Translations under genes and position numbers: made by a program | Shown: positions 1 through 7,319 of the stretch, piece after piece | Layout of the letters: each line of letters begins with the position of its first letter | How positions within the stretch are numbered: position 1 is the first letter of the stretch | Assembly (NCBI GenBank): GCA_035279525.1 | Contig: DATEHQ010000093.1 | Location: 1 to 30,312 of the forward strand | DNA length: 30,312 nucleotides | Origin: DATEHQ01 sp035279525 | GTDB taxonomy: Bacteria; Chloroflexota; Dormibacteria; Dormibacterales; Dormibacteraceae | Reading direction: 5' to 3' | Notes under the pieces: model-generated | Database searches by the model: none | What the model saw: only the letters and a program-made list of their open reading frames with translations | Told to the model about the DNA's origin: nothing

Positions 1-272
1 CGGCGCGCCGCCCGCGAGGGCGGCTTCGGGGCGCCGGGCTCGCGCTTCGGCGCCTTCCCGATCAACCGCTCCAGCCGGGCGACCGTGACACCCGGCGTGT
101 GCTCCACGACGAGCGAGCGCGCCCCAGGATTGAATCGGTGGCGGATGACCCCGCGCTCCGCCGCCAGCGCCGCGGCGATGCCGGAGCGCCGCCGCGGTTC
201 GAGCATGCGGTACGGCAGCTCGAAACGGACACGGCCGGTGATGCGGTGGGCAACCAGCGGACGGTCAGCCAA
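1..272 (-). CDS. HMA_2-like domain protein, N-terminal part (cut by window edge)
   Basis: This minus-strand frame stays open from about 272 to the window edge. It reads ADRPLVAHRITGRVRFELPY, later with FNPGARSLVVEHTPG. That is the beta-alpha-beta pattern of heavy-metal-associated-like (HMA_2) domains, and it resembles the neighbouring protein at 265-816. No ATG is available; a TTG at 272-270 overlapping the TGA of the upstream gene is the likeliest start. About 90 residues are visible, ending in a basic, proline-rich stretch. In comparable clusters such a domain often precedes a heavy-metal P-type ATPase, but no ATPase motif is visible here, so that is only an expectation. The metal-binding CxxC of classical HMA domains is absent from the visible part. 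Confidence 0.55.
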   Translation of the reverse strand, partial: MADRPLVAHRITGRVRFELPYRMLEPRRRSGIAAALAAERGVIRHRFNPGARSLVVEHTPGVTVARLERLIGKAPKREPGAPKPPSRAAR

Positions 273-816
273 TGAGCCGCCCGTGCGATCCGGCGCTTTC
301 GGTCACCGTCCTCTCTTCGTGCAGCTTGAAGAAGCTGTCGAACGCCCAGTACAGCAGCTGGTACCACGGTGCGTCGCCGAGGCGAGCGCGCTGGCGCATG
401 AACGCCCGCACCGCAAAGATCGTGTAGACCGCGGGGACCGCCAGGCGAAGGTCGGCGTTCCCGCGGGTCATCGAATGCAGCCGCTGGTTCGCGCGACTCA
501 TCACGTGCTTGACCACCGCGGCCCCCGTGCTCTGCGTGCGGACCCTTCCAGGCTGCGGCCGGAACGCGGCGACAACCTCCAGGCCCAGGCGGCGCAGGTC
601 TTCGACGATCAGGTCGATCGGGTCGCCCGGATCGAAGCTCACGAGCAGGCTGCCGGTGGTGTGATTGGCGTCGACGTCTCGCACGCGCTTGCCGCGGCTC
701 ACCCGGCGGGCAACGCGGCCGACCTGTGGCGGGGTCCTCGGTTTGGGGACGCGAAGCCGGGCGCGGCCGGGCATGTAGTGCTCGAGGTAGAGCGTCTCTC
801 TGGCTCGCGCAGCCAC
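265..816 (-). CDS. HMA_2-like domain protein
   Basis: A 183-residue protein with a GTG start, four bases after the stop of the upstream gene. Residues about 10-75 (YLEHYMPGRARLRVPKPR through DLIVEDLRRLGLEV) form an HMA_2-like ferredoxin fold without the CxxC metal site. The middle is basic, and residues about 120-140 (LRLAVPAVYTIFAVRAFM) form one probable membrane-associated helix. The C-terminus (WYQLLYWAFDSFFKLHEE) is aromatic and amphipathic. Proteins of this kind sit beside metal-transporting P-type ATPases and are thought to act as accessory subunits. The gene appears to be the third of a minus-strand operon reading toward position 1. The exact role is not known. Confidence 0.6.
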   Translation of the reverse strand: MAARARETLYLEHYMPGRARLRVPKPRTPPQVGRVARRVSRGKRVRDVDANHTTGSLLVSFDPGDPIDLIVEDLRRLGLEVVAAFRPQPGRVRTQSTGAAVVKHVMSRANQRLHSMTRGNADLRLAVPAVYTIFAVRAFMRQRARLGDAPWYQLLYWAFDSFFKLHEERTVTESAGSHGRLIG

Positions 817-820
817 GACG

Positions 821-1198
821 TCAGGTGGTCTGGGTCGACGCGGACTCCGAACCTGATGCTCGCCGCGCCGGCCTGCGCCGGGCGCCGTGGCCGTTGGAGC
901 GCGCGCTCTTCGACCTGCGACGAGGAGGCGGCACGACGTGCAATCGCCCGCGGTCTGCCTCCCTCTGCGCCTCGTGAACGAGCTGCTCGTACTCCAGGCG
1001 CGCCTCGGCGACGACGTCCTGTCCTTTCTCCAGCGCCTCCGCGCCGACTCCGCTCAGCCAGTCCGCGGCGCGAAAGCCGGTGAGCATCGCCTTTTTGGCG
1101 GCCTGGCGTGTCTCGCGCGGGAATGCCGCACCGATCAGCGCTCCGAGCCCGATGAATATGCCCCACGGCACGGCCCTCTCGACCAGCTCGTCGATCAC
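821..1198 (-). CDS. Small membrane-associated protein of unknown function
   Basis: A 125-residue protein with a GTG start. The N-terminus contains one hydrophobic segment (residues about 10-26, VPWGIFIGLGALIGAAF). A helical charged region follows (about 30-85, containing EALEKGQDVVAEARLEYEQL), then a strongly basic tail. The pattern recalls small DUF5132/DUF1490-type proteins that accompany heavy-metal ATPases, but I cannot confirm family membership. It lies one base after the stop of the gene at 1200-1568 and four bases before the HMA_2-like protein, so the genes are probably cotranscribed. Confidence 0.5.
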   Translation of the reverse strand: MIDELVERAVPWGIFIGLGALIGAAFPRETRQAAKKAMLTGFRAADWLSGVGAEALEKGQDVVAEARLEYEQLVHEAQREADRGRLHVVPPPRRRSKSARSNGHGARRRPARRASGSESASTQTT

Positions 1199-1199
1199 T

Positions 1200-1568
1200 T
1201 CAGGAAGCCCTCTTCATGACGCGAGTCGAACGGGTGGGCCGGGCTGAGCGGGTCGGCGTGGACCGGCGGCTCGTGCCTGGAGCCCATCGGATCGTGCCCT
1301 CGGCGTCACCACCGACCGGCGTCGCGGCACCGTCGACCACGTGGCCGATGAAGCGCTGCGGCCTGGTGGCGTTCGGGCGGTTGAAGAGCTTGAGGAATGG
1401 GACGCCGGCGATGAAGATCCCGATCGGAAGAGGGACCAGGTCCAGCGCGATGGCGGCGCCGATGCCGCCAAAGAATCCCAGCGACCGCGGCCAGTCGACC
1501 TCGATGTTGTCGACGGTTCCGGTCAGTCCGCGCGAATCACGCGGCGGAGGAGATTTTCGGCGGGCCAT
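1200..1568 (-). CDS. Small membrane protein of unknown function, possible C-terminal frameshift
   Basis: A 122-residue ORF with an ATG start whose first 32 bases overlap the end of the topoisomerase gene. Residues 30-62 (SLGFFGGIGAAIALDLVP, then IGIFIAGVPFLKLF) form one or two membrane helices. The next part (FIGHVVDGAATPVGGDAEG) looks natural. The last 30 residues are rich in R, T and S and look like out-of-frame translation. A neighbouring frame over 1195-1295 instead gives MGSRHEPPVHADPLSPAHP and ends at a TGA overlapping the next gene's GTG. A one-base indel near 1290-1300 is therefore possible. I do not recognise a family. Confidence 0.5.
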   Translation of the reverse strand: MARRKSPPPRDSRGLTGTVDNIEVDWPRSLGFFGGIGAAIALDLVPLPIGIFIAGVPFLKLFNRPNATRPQRFIGHVVDGAATPVGGDAEGTIRWAPGTSRRSTPTRSARPTRSTRVMKRAS

Positions 1569-2679
1569 ATCGATATAACCGTCCCTGGCCCTTCGATACC
1601 TTGACTCTCAACTTTCGACGCAGCAGCGACAGCACCGCGGCCTCGTCGCTGCGCACGCGTGAAGCCGCTCGGGCGATCGTCACGCCGAGGGCGCTGTCGA
1701 GGCCGCCCTCCATGTAAGTCTCGATCACCGCGGGATGCACGTAAGAGCGCCGGCAGATCGCGCGCGTGTGGCCCAGCTTGCTTGCGACCTCGTCTATCGC
1801 AGTCACGACGTTGCGCTTTGCCTCCGTCTCGTTCTCGAAGCGCGCGACGTCGCGCAGCGTGCATGCGGCAAGCACCGTCGCCGCCCAAGTCCGGAAGTCC
1901 TTGGCGGTGAAATCCTCTCCGCTCGCATCACGGAGGTATGCGTTCACGTCGTCGGAGGTGACGGCGCGACGCTCCCCCGACTCGTCGAGATACTGGAACA
2001 GCATCTGTCCCGGCAGCTCTTCACATCGCTTGACCGCACGGGCCACACGCCGGTCCGTGACCTCCGCCGCGACCTCGCGTCCGCTCTTGCCCTTGAAGAG
2101 GAAGCGCACCGTCGAGCCGTCGACCTTGACGTGTCGGTTGCGGAGGGTGGTCAGGCCGTAGGAGCCGTTCTGCTGGGCGTACTCCTCGTTGCCGATGCGC
2201 GCGAACGTGGTCTCCAGCAGCCTGACGATGGTGGCGATCACCTTTTCGCGTGTCAGCCCGGGTCGCCCGAGGTCGCGGGCGACGCGGCGGCGGATCTTCG
2301 GCAGGGCCTTTGCGAAACCGGCCAGGCGCGCGAACTTGTCGGCATCCCTCGTCTCACGCCACCTGTCGTGGTAGCGATGCTGCTTGCGCCCGCGCGCGTC
2401 CCTGCCCGTGGCCTGCAGGTGGCCTCTTGGGTGCGTGCTGATCCAGACGTGCTTCCATGCCGGCGGGATGACGAGGGAGCGAATGCGCTCGAGGGTGGCG
2501 GGGTCGCGCACCCGCCTGCCGTCCGGACCCTGATAGACGAAGCCCGTGCCGTGGCGGACGCGCCGAATCCCGGGCTCGAGGTCCGACGTGTACCGGAGCC
2601 CGGCGCCGGCCGCGGCTTCCGCGGCGTCGGGGGTGGGCTTCAGGCCGCGGTCGGCGGCGTGGCCCCTGGACCGCCCCAC
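1537..2679 (-). CDS. DNA topoisomerase IB
   Basis: A poxvirus-like bacterial type IB topoisomerase, which relaxes supercoils through a 3'-phosphotyrosyl intermediate. The N-terminal fold is recognisable (GTGFVYQGPDGRRVRDPATL, IPPAWKHVWI). The catalytic domain contains RIGNEEYAQQNGSYGLTTLR, the lysine hairpin FLFKGKSG, the arginine motif KDFRTWA, the GHT motif, and the tyrosine in RRSYVHP, about residue 313 from this start. The frame is open upstream to 2781, but that part overlaps the next gene. Candidate starts are the GTG at 2679 or a CTG at 2643 that overlaps the upstream stop as CTGA. The resulting 368-380 residues fit the family. It is probably translationally linked to the small gene at 2640-2888. 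Confidence 0.88.
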   Translation of the reverse strand: MGRSRGHAADRGLKPTPDAAEAAAGAGLRYTSDLEPGIRRVRHGTGFVYQGPDGRRVRDPATLERIRSLVIPPAWKHVWISTHPRGHLQATGRDARGRKQHRYHDRWRETRDADKFARLAGFAKALPKIRRRVARDLGRPGLTREKVIATIVRLLETTFARIGNEEYAQQNGSYGLTTLRNRHVKVDGSTVRFLFKGKSGREVAAEVTDRRVARAVKRCEELPGQMLFQYLDESGERRAVTSDDVNAYLRDASGEDFTAKDFRTWAATVLAACTLRDVARFENETEAKRNVVTAIDEVASKLGHTRAICRRSYVHPAVIETYMEGGLDSALGVTIARAASRVRSDEAAVLSLLRRKLRVKVSKGQGRLYRYGPPKISSAA

Positions 2680-2888
2680 AGGGGAACCAGTGAGGTCTCT
2701 AGCGAGCGCTTGCGCGCCCACAGCTGCGCGACGAGGAATTCCCGCGGTGTCAGCTCGTTGCACGGCACGCCGAGCTGCCACAGGTTGGTCTGGACCTCGG
2801 TCGGGATCAGCGCGTCGCAGTTATAGGGTCGCGCGATCAACGCCAGCAGCTGGCTGACCCGGTGCAGCAGCCTTTCTCTCTCCCTCAT
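2640..2888 (-). CDS. Small conserved-looking protein of unknown function
   Basis: An 82-residue ORF with an ATG start, between kbl and the topoisomerase gene on the same strand. Its composition is natural and soluble: helical N-terminus (LLHRVSQLLALIARPYNC), then LIPTEVQTNLWQLGVPCN, then PREFLVAQLWARKRSLE. No known domain is recognised and no transmembrane segment is seen. Its TGA overlaps candidate starts of the topoisomerase gene, suggesting coupling. The Shine-Dalgarno signal is weak. Confidence 0.5.
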   Translation of the reverse strand: MRERERLLHRVSQLLALIARPYNCDALIPTEVQTNLWQLGVPCNELTPREFLVAQLWARKRSLETSLVPLWGGPGATPPTAA

Positions 2889-2940
2889 CTTTCTATCCCG
2901 AAAACGCGCGTGGGCGCCCCGCTACCGGTCGCCCTCCGGG

Positions 2941-4125
2941 TCAGCTTCGGGAAAGTTCCTCGCGCGTCTCGACGAACGCGCGGAGGGCGCGCTCGAGGTC
3001 GTCCCGGGTGTGCGCCGCGGACACCTGCGTGCGGATCCGCGCCTTGCCCTGGGGTACGACCGGGTAGGAGAAGCCGACCACGTACACGCCTTTCTCGAGC
3101 ATGCGGGCGGCCATGCGTCCGGCGAGCGCCGCGTCGCCGACCATGACCGGGACGATGGGGTGCTCGCCCGGCAGGATGTCGAATCCCTCCGTGGTCATGC
3201 GCGCGCGGAAGAACTTCGTGTTGTCCGCCAGCCGCCGCCTCAGTTCGCCGGCGGAGCCGATGAGCTCGAGCACCTTGAGGCTGGCCGCCGCGATCGGCGG
3301 CGCGACCGAGTTGGAGAACAGATAAGGACGCGAGCGCTGCCGCAGCATCGCGACGAGCTCCAGCCGCCCGGACACGTAGCCGCCGCTGGCGCCCCCGAGA
3401 GCCTTGCCGAGCGTCCCGGTCAAAGCATCGATCCTTCCCATCACGCGATGGTGCTCGTGCGTGCCGCGCCCGTGCTCGCCCATGAAACCGACAGCGTGGG
3501 AGTCGTCGACCATCACCATCGCGTCGTGGCGCTCGGCGAGCTCGCAGATCTCGGGAAGCGGGGCGAGGTAACCGTCCATCGAGAAAACGCCATCGGTCAC
3601 GACCAGCCGGAACCGCGCACCCGCGCTCTCCTTCAGCTGGCGTTCCAGGTCGTCCATGTCGCGGTTCGCATAGCGCAGGCGGCGCGCCTTGCACAGCCTG
3701 ATGCCGTCGATGATGCTCGCGTGGTTGAGGGCGTCCGAGATGATCGCGTCGTGCTCGTCGAGCAAGGCCTCGAAGATGCCTCCGTTGGCGTCGAAGCAGG
3801 ACGAATAGAGGATGGTGTCCTCCGTCCCAAGGAACTCCGTCAGCGCCGCCTCCAGCTCCTTGTGCACCTCCTGCGTGCCGCAGATGAAGCGAACCGAGGC
3901 CGTGCCGTAGCCCCAGCGATCGAGCGCTTCTTTAGCGGCGGCGACTATCGCGGGGTGGTCTGCCAGGCCGAGGTAGTTGTTGGCGCAGAGGTTCAGCACC
4001 TCCCGGTCGACGACCGCCACCTGGGCGCCCTGCGGTGACATGATCACGCGCTCGGGCTTTTCGAGCCCGGCGTCGCGGATCTCTTTCAGCTGCCCGGTGA
4101 GGTGCGCCTTCATGCTCTCGTACAT
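2941..4125 (-). CDS. kbl: Glycine C-acetyltransferase (2-amino-3-ketobutyrate CoA ligase)
   Basis: A 394-residue PLP enzyme of the alpha-oxoamine synthase family. It cleaves 2-amino-3-ketobutyrate with CoA to glycine and acetyl-CoA, the second step of threonine breakdown. Visible signatures are LCANNYLGLADHP near residue 50, the VMVDDSHAVGFMG cofactor motif near 205-215, and the PLP lysine K241 in TGTLGKALGGASGGY. Its length matches E. coli Kbl (398). The ATG directly follows the TAG of tdh with no gap, and a GGAG site lies about nine bases upstream inside the end of tdh. The tdh neighbour separates it from the paralogues BioF and HemA. Confidence 0.95.
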   Translation of the reverse strand: MYESMKAHLTGQLKEIRDAGLEKPERVIMSPQGAQVAVVDREVLNLCANNYLGLADHPAIVAAAKEALDRWGYGTASVRFICGTQEVHKELEAALTEFLGTEDTILYSSCFDANGGIFEALLDEHDAIISDALNHASIIDGIRLCKARRLRYANRDMDDLERQLKESAGARFRLVVTDGVFSMDGYLAPLPEICELAERHDAMVMVDDSHAVGFMGEHGRGTHEHHRVMGRIDALTGTLGKALGGASGGYVSGRLELVAMLRQRSRPYLFSNSVAPPIAAASLKVLELIGSAGELRRRLADNTKFFRARMTTEGFDILPGEHPIVPVMVGDAALAGRMAARMLEKGVYVVGFSYPVVPQGKARIRTQVSAAHTRDDLERALRAFVETREELSRS

Positions 4126-5154
4126 CTAGGAGCTCCAGTCCAGAACGACCTTGCCGCAGCGTCCCGAGTGGGCCACGGCGAAGGCTTCTTCGAAGCGGTG
4201 ATAGGGGAAGCGGTGGGTGATCACGGGGGAGATGTCGAGCCCTGTCTGTACGAACACCGACATCTGGTACCACGTCTCGAAGATCTGACGGCCGTAGACG
4301 CCCTTCACCGTCAGCATCTTGAACACGACCTGGGTCCAGTCGACGGCGAAGTCATGGTCGGGCAGGCCCAGGATCGCCACGCGGCCGCCGTGGGCCATGC
4401 TGCCGATCATGTCGCGCAGCGCGCTCGGCTGCCCCGACATCTCGAAAGCGACGTCGAAGCCCTCTTTCATGCCCAGCTCCTCCTGCACCTGGGCGAGCGT
4501 GGTGGACCGGACGTCCACCGCACAGGTCACGCCGGCCTTGCGCGCGAGGTCGAGCCGGTACTCGCTCACGTCGGTGATCACGACGAAGCGCGCTCCGTTG
4601 TGTCGCGCGACCATCGCGGCCATGATCCCGATCGGACCTGCGCCGGTGATGAGCACGTCCTCCGCGACGACGCGAAACTGCGTCGCAGTGTGCACCGCGT
4701 TTCCAAACGGGTCGAAGATGGAGGCGACGTCGAGGTCGATCTTGCCGAGGTGTGGCCACAGGTTGCCGGCCGGCATGACGATGAGCTCGGCGAAGGCGCC
4801 ATCGCGTTGCACGCCGATGCCGACGGTCTTCGCGCACAGCGCGCGCCGCCCGGCGAGGCAGTTGCGGCAGCGGCCGCACACGATGTGGCCTTCCGCGCCG
4901 ACGATCTCGCCCGGGTAGACGGACGCGACGCCCTCGCCGAGCTCGAGCACCTCCCCGACGAACTCGTGGCCGACGACCAGCGGTGGGTGGATCGTCCGCT
5001 GCGCCCACTCGTTCCAGCTCTCGATGTGGAGGTCGGTCCCGCAAATGCCGGTGCGGAGGACGCGGATGAGAACCTCTCCTGGTCCGGGTCGAGGGTCGGG
5101 GACGTCCTGGAGCCACAATCCCGGTTCCGGCCTCACTTTGACCAGCGCCCTCAC
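4126..5154 (-). CDS. tdh: L-threonine 3-dehydrogenase (zinc-dependent)
   Basis: A medium-chain zinc dehydrogenase that oxidises threonine to 2-amino-3-ketobutyrate with NAD+. From the GTG at 5154 it is 342 residues, matching E. coli Tdh (341). The frame is open to 5229, but the extra N-terminal part is proline-rich and does not fit the family. Catalytic zinc ligands are C38 (GICGTD) and the H63-E64 pair (VGHEFVG). Structural zinc ligands are C93, C96, C99 and C107. The Rossmann motif GAGPIG lies near residue 170, and FDPFGNAVHTA is typical of Tdh. It is first in the tdh-kbl operon, and the substrate call rests partly on that. Confidence 0.93.
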   Translation of the reverse strand: MRALVKVRPEPGLWLQDVPDPRPGPGEVLIRVLRTGICGTDLHIESWNEWAQRTIHPPLVVGHEFVGEVLELGEGVASVYPGEIVGAEGHIVCGRCRNCLAGRRALCAKTVGIGVQRDGAFAELIVMPAGNLWPHLGKIDLDVASIFDPFGNAVHTATQFRVVAEDVLITGAGPIGIMAAMVARHNGARFVVITDVSEYRLDLARKAGVTCAVDVRSTTLAQVQEELGMKEGFDVAFEMSGQPSALRDMIGSMAHGGRVAILGLPDHDFAVDWTQVVFKMLTVKGVYGRQIFETWYQMSVFVQTGLDISPVITHRFPYHRFEEAFAVAHSGRCGKVVLDWSS

Positions 5155-5207
5155 AGCACAGACACGATAGCGGCTGACCTGTCTCACCTCTGGCGGGCGT
5201 GGCCTGG

Positions 5208-5291
5208 CCGGAGAGGCCGGACTATCCAAGGTGCGGGCCGGCTCCCCTGCCGGAGAGGCCGGACTATCCGGGGTGCGGGCCGGCTCCCCGG
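5208..5291. repeat. Two tandem copies of a 42-bp GC-rich unit
   Basis: Two 42-bp units begin at 5208 and 5250, each starting CCGGAGAGGCCGGACTATCC and differing at only a few positions. A short degenerate third start follows (CCCATCCGAGG). The array sits in the tdh/carboxypeptidase divergent intergenic region and ends about 23 bases before the carboxypeptidase start. Each unit contains GGCC/CCGG self-complementary stretches and could fold in RNA or bind a protein. Confidence 0.75.
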
Positions 5292-5314
5292 CCCATCCGA
5301 GGTAAATTCGCGGA

Positions 5315-6508
5315 ATGCGGTGGAGGGTTGGAGCAGGGCTCCTGGCGATCCTGGTCGCGCTTGCCGTGTGGAACTACCTCCGGCCGATCCCGGCCGTGAC
5401 GGCGAGCGCGGCCCTGCCATCCACGTACACCGTGCCCGGGACCGCGCCGAGCCTGCCCTGGCCCACGATTGGATCGGCCGCGGTGGGCGTGTCCGGGATC
5501 GGCTTCATCGCGACCTCGGGCAACGAGAAGTCCTTGCCGGCCGCCAGCGTGACGAAGGTCATGACCGCCCTCATCGTCCTCGAGGACAAGCCGCTGAAGC
5601 GAGGCGAGCCCGGCCCGGTGCTCACGATGACCGACACCGACGTGCAGGGGTACCAGAGCGACTTCGCGCAGAAGCAATCCGTGGTCGAGGTCCGCGCCGG
5701 AGAACAGCTCACGGAGTACCAGGTCCTCCAGGGCATGCTCATTCCGTCGGCCAACAACCTGGCCGAGACCATCGCCCGCTGGGACGCCGGCTCGATCCAG
5801 GCTTTCGTCTCGAAGATGAACGATCGCGCGACCAGGATGCACCTGACGCACACGAAGTTCGCCGACACGAGCGGCGCCGACCCCGGCAGCGTGAGCACCC
5901 CGACCGACCTGGTCACGCTGGGCATGGCCGCGATGCGGCAGGAGGTGTTCGCCGAGATCGTCGGCCTGGGATCCGCGGACCTGCCGGTCGCCGGCACCGT
6001 CTACAACGTCGACGCCGCCCTGGGCCACGACGGCGTCGTCGGGATCAAGACCGGGTCGGGCTTCGACCTCGGCGCCAACTTTCTCTTCGCCGCCAACGTG
6101 ACCGTCGACGGACGCCCGATCGTGATCTACGGATGTGTGATGGGCGAGCCGACCCTCGCGCTGGCCTTTTCGAGGGCCAGGACGCTGATCACCGCCATGC
6201 AGCCCCTCCTGCACGTACGCCGCGTGATCTCACGCAACGAGACGATCGCCACCTACTCGACGCCGTGGGGTCCTCAGAGCGACCTCATATCCACCGTCGA
6301 CGTGGACCTGGCGGAGTGGCCGGGGATGGTGCTGCGCCAGAGCCTCAGCGCCAACGCGCTGGTGGTCGACCACCCGATCAACTCGAGCACCCAGGAGGGC
6401 GTCGAGCATGTCGTCCTCGGCGATTACTCCGTCGACGCGCCGCTGGTGACGGCCGATCCGCTCTACCCGCCCGGGCGCTTCTGGAGGCTGACCCGGGTCA
6501 GCTTCTAG
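5315..6508 (+). CDS. Serine-type D-alanyl-D-alanine carboxypeptidase (peptidase S11)
   Basis: A 397-residue penicillin-binding-protein-type enzyme that trims the terminal D-Ala from peptidoglycan stem peptides outside the membrane. Residues 5-20 (VGAGLLAILVALAVWN) form a signal peptide or anchor. The three active-site motifs are present in order: S78-V-T-K81 (SxxK), S145-A-N147 (SxN) and K245-T-G247. The C-terminal part, about 290-397, is divergent from the usual DacA C-terminal domain and shows no obvious membrane anchor. It is a single gene, transcribed divergently from tdh. The last 11 bases overlap the end of the convergent SRPBCC gene. GAGG at about 5298 is a weak, distant ribosome site. 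Confidence 0.9.
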   Translation: MRWRVGAGLLAILVALAVWNYLRPIPAVTASAALPSTYTVPGTAPSLPWPTIGSAAVGVSGIGFIATSGNEKSLPAASVTKVMTALIVLEDKPLKRGEPGPVLTMTDTDVQGYQSDFAQKQSVVEVRAGEQLTEYQVLQGMLIPSANNLAETIARWDAGSIQAFVSKMNDRATRMHLTHTKFADTSGADPGSVSTPTDLVTLGMAAMRQEVFAEIVGLGSADLPVAGTVYNVDAALGHDGVVGIKTGSGFDLGANFLFAANVTVDGRPIVIYGCVMGEPTLALAFSRARTLITAMQPLLHVRRVISRNETIATYSTPWGPQSDLISTVDVDLAEWPGMVLRQSLSANALVVDHPINSSTQEGVEHVVLGDYSVDAPLVTADPLYPPGRFWRLTRVSF

Positions 6509-6938
6509 CCGCCGCCATGTAGGCCGGGACCACTCCACGCCAGCCCCCGCGGTTGACCTCGCGCCAGCGCTGTCCGAGCTCTCCGAGCCGATCCCATCCT
6601 CCGTGCTCGATCTCGACTCGCGTGCGATCGCCGCTCACGGGGTTGAAGACTATCTCCACGTCGGTCGCGTTCTGCAGCTCGGTTGCGATGTGCCATCGAT
6701 AACGCAGCCTGCGCGGCGGCTCCCATTCGACGATCTCGCCCCAGTCGATCTCGTCGCCGTCCAGCGTCCGCTCGTAGATGCGGCCCCCGGCTCGCGGCTC
6801 GAAGACGATCTTCGCCCCAGGCTGATGGGAGGCCGTGTGCTCTTTCGGCCACCAGGCCGTCGCCTTGCCGGTCCAGGTTTCGAACGCGTGCTCCGGGGAG
6901 CAGGCCACGTCGAACGAGAGCTTGAGCGGCGGCGTCAT
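6498..6938 (-). CDS. SRPBCC (AHSA1/START-like) domain protein
   Basis: A 146-residue protein of the activator-of-Hsp90-ATPase-like/START fold. Typical signatures are FDVACSPEHAFETWTGKATAWWP at the start, then GAKIVFEPRAGGRIYER, DWGEIVEWEPPRRLRYRWH and a C-terminal helix with WREVNRGGW. These proteins form a hydrophobic ligand cavity; ligands are mostly unknown. The ATG at 6938 overlaps the ArsR stop as ATGA, which decides the start over a longer in-frame extension. The ArsR-SRPBCC pair is a common two-gene operon in high-GC bacteria. It ends inside the end of the convergent carboxypeptidase gene. Confidence 0.85.
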   Translation of the reverse strand: MTPPLKLSFDVACSPEHAFETWTGKATAWWPKEHTASHQPGAKIVFEPRAGGRIYERTLDGDEIDWGEIVEWEPPRRLRYRWHIATELQNATDVEIVFNPVSGDRTRVEIEHGGWDRLGELGQRWREVNRGGWRGVVPAYMAAARS

Positions 6939-7261
6939 CTCCTTCGCGGCTTCGTGTTCTCGGCAAAGATGCGGAAGCGTGCGTTGGCGGCGCCCCACAC
7001 GCCCGCGATGTAGCGGCGCGCGGCCTCGGCTCCCGGCTCGTCGAGCCGGTAGAGCCGGCGCGCACCGACCTGCTCGTCGGTCACCAGGCCGGCCTGGCTC
7101 AGCAGGCGCAGGTGGCGGGAAACGGCCGGCCGGCTGATCGGAAGGCGGTCGGCGATCTGCTGCACCGACCTTGGCCTGCCCGCCAGCAGCTCCACGATGG
7201 CACGCCTGTGAGGGTTGCCGAGCGCGTCGAACGGATCACGGCTTTGCACGGCCGCCTTCAT
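6935..7261 (-). CDS. ArsR-family winged-helix transcriptional regulator
   Basis: A 108-residue repressor-type protein. The winged helix spans about residues 10-80: DPFDALGNPHRRAIVELLAG, then the recognition region SVQQIADRLPISRPAVSRHL, then the wing VGARRLYRLDEPG. No metal-binding cysteine pair is visible, so sensing of metals is unlikely. It belongs to the ArsR subgroup paired with SRPBCC proteins and probably controls its own operon. The tail (FRIFAENTKPRRR) is basic. Direct repeats just upstream (7271-7296) are the likely operator. Confidence 0.9.
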   Translation of the reverse strand: MKAAVQSRDPFDALGNPHRRAIVELLAGRPRSVQQIADRLPISRPAVSRHLRLLSQAGLVTDEQVGARRLYRLDEPGAEAARRYIAGVWGAANARFRIFAENTKPRRR

Positions 7262-7270
7262 TGAGCTATC

Positions 7271-7296
7271 GTAACCAAACTTTTACGGTAACCAAA
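7271..7296. promoter_or_regulatory. Direct repeat GTAACCAAA, candidate ArsR operator
   Basis: Two exact copies of GTAACCAAA at 7271-7279 and 7288-7296, spaced 17 bp start to start. They lie in the 58-bp gap between the divergent arsR-type gene and the hypothetical gene starting at 7320. On the minus strand they read TTTGGTTAC. This AT-rich patch stands out from the GC-rich surroundings. Position next to the regulator suggests an operator acting on one or both promoters. Confidence 0.5.
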
Positions 7297-7319
7297 TTGT
7301 GACGAACGGAGAGTGGATC

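Noticed and set aside
4102..6522. An 806-codon open frame on the plus strand across kbl/tdh and the carboxypeptidase gene.
   Set aside because: It is antisense to tdh and out of frame with the carboxypeptidase; the translation is low-complexity R/H/D/G-rich. Long shadow frames are expected at this GC content.
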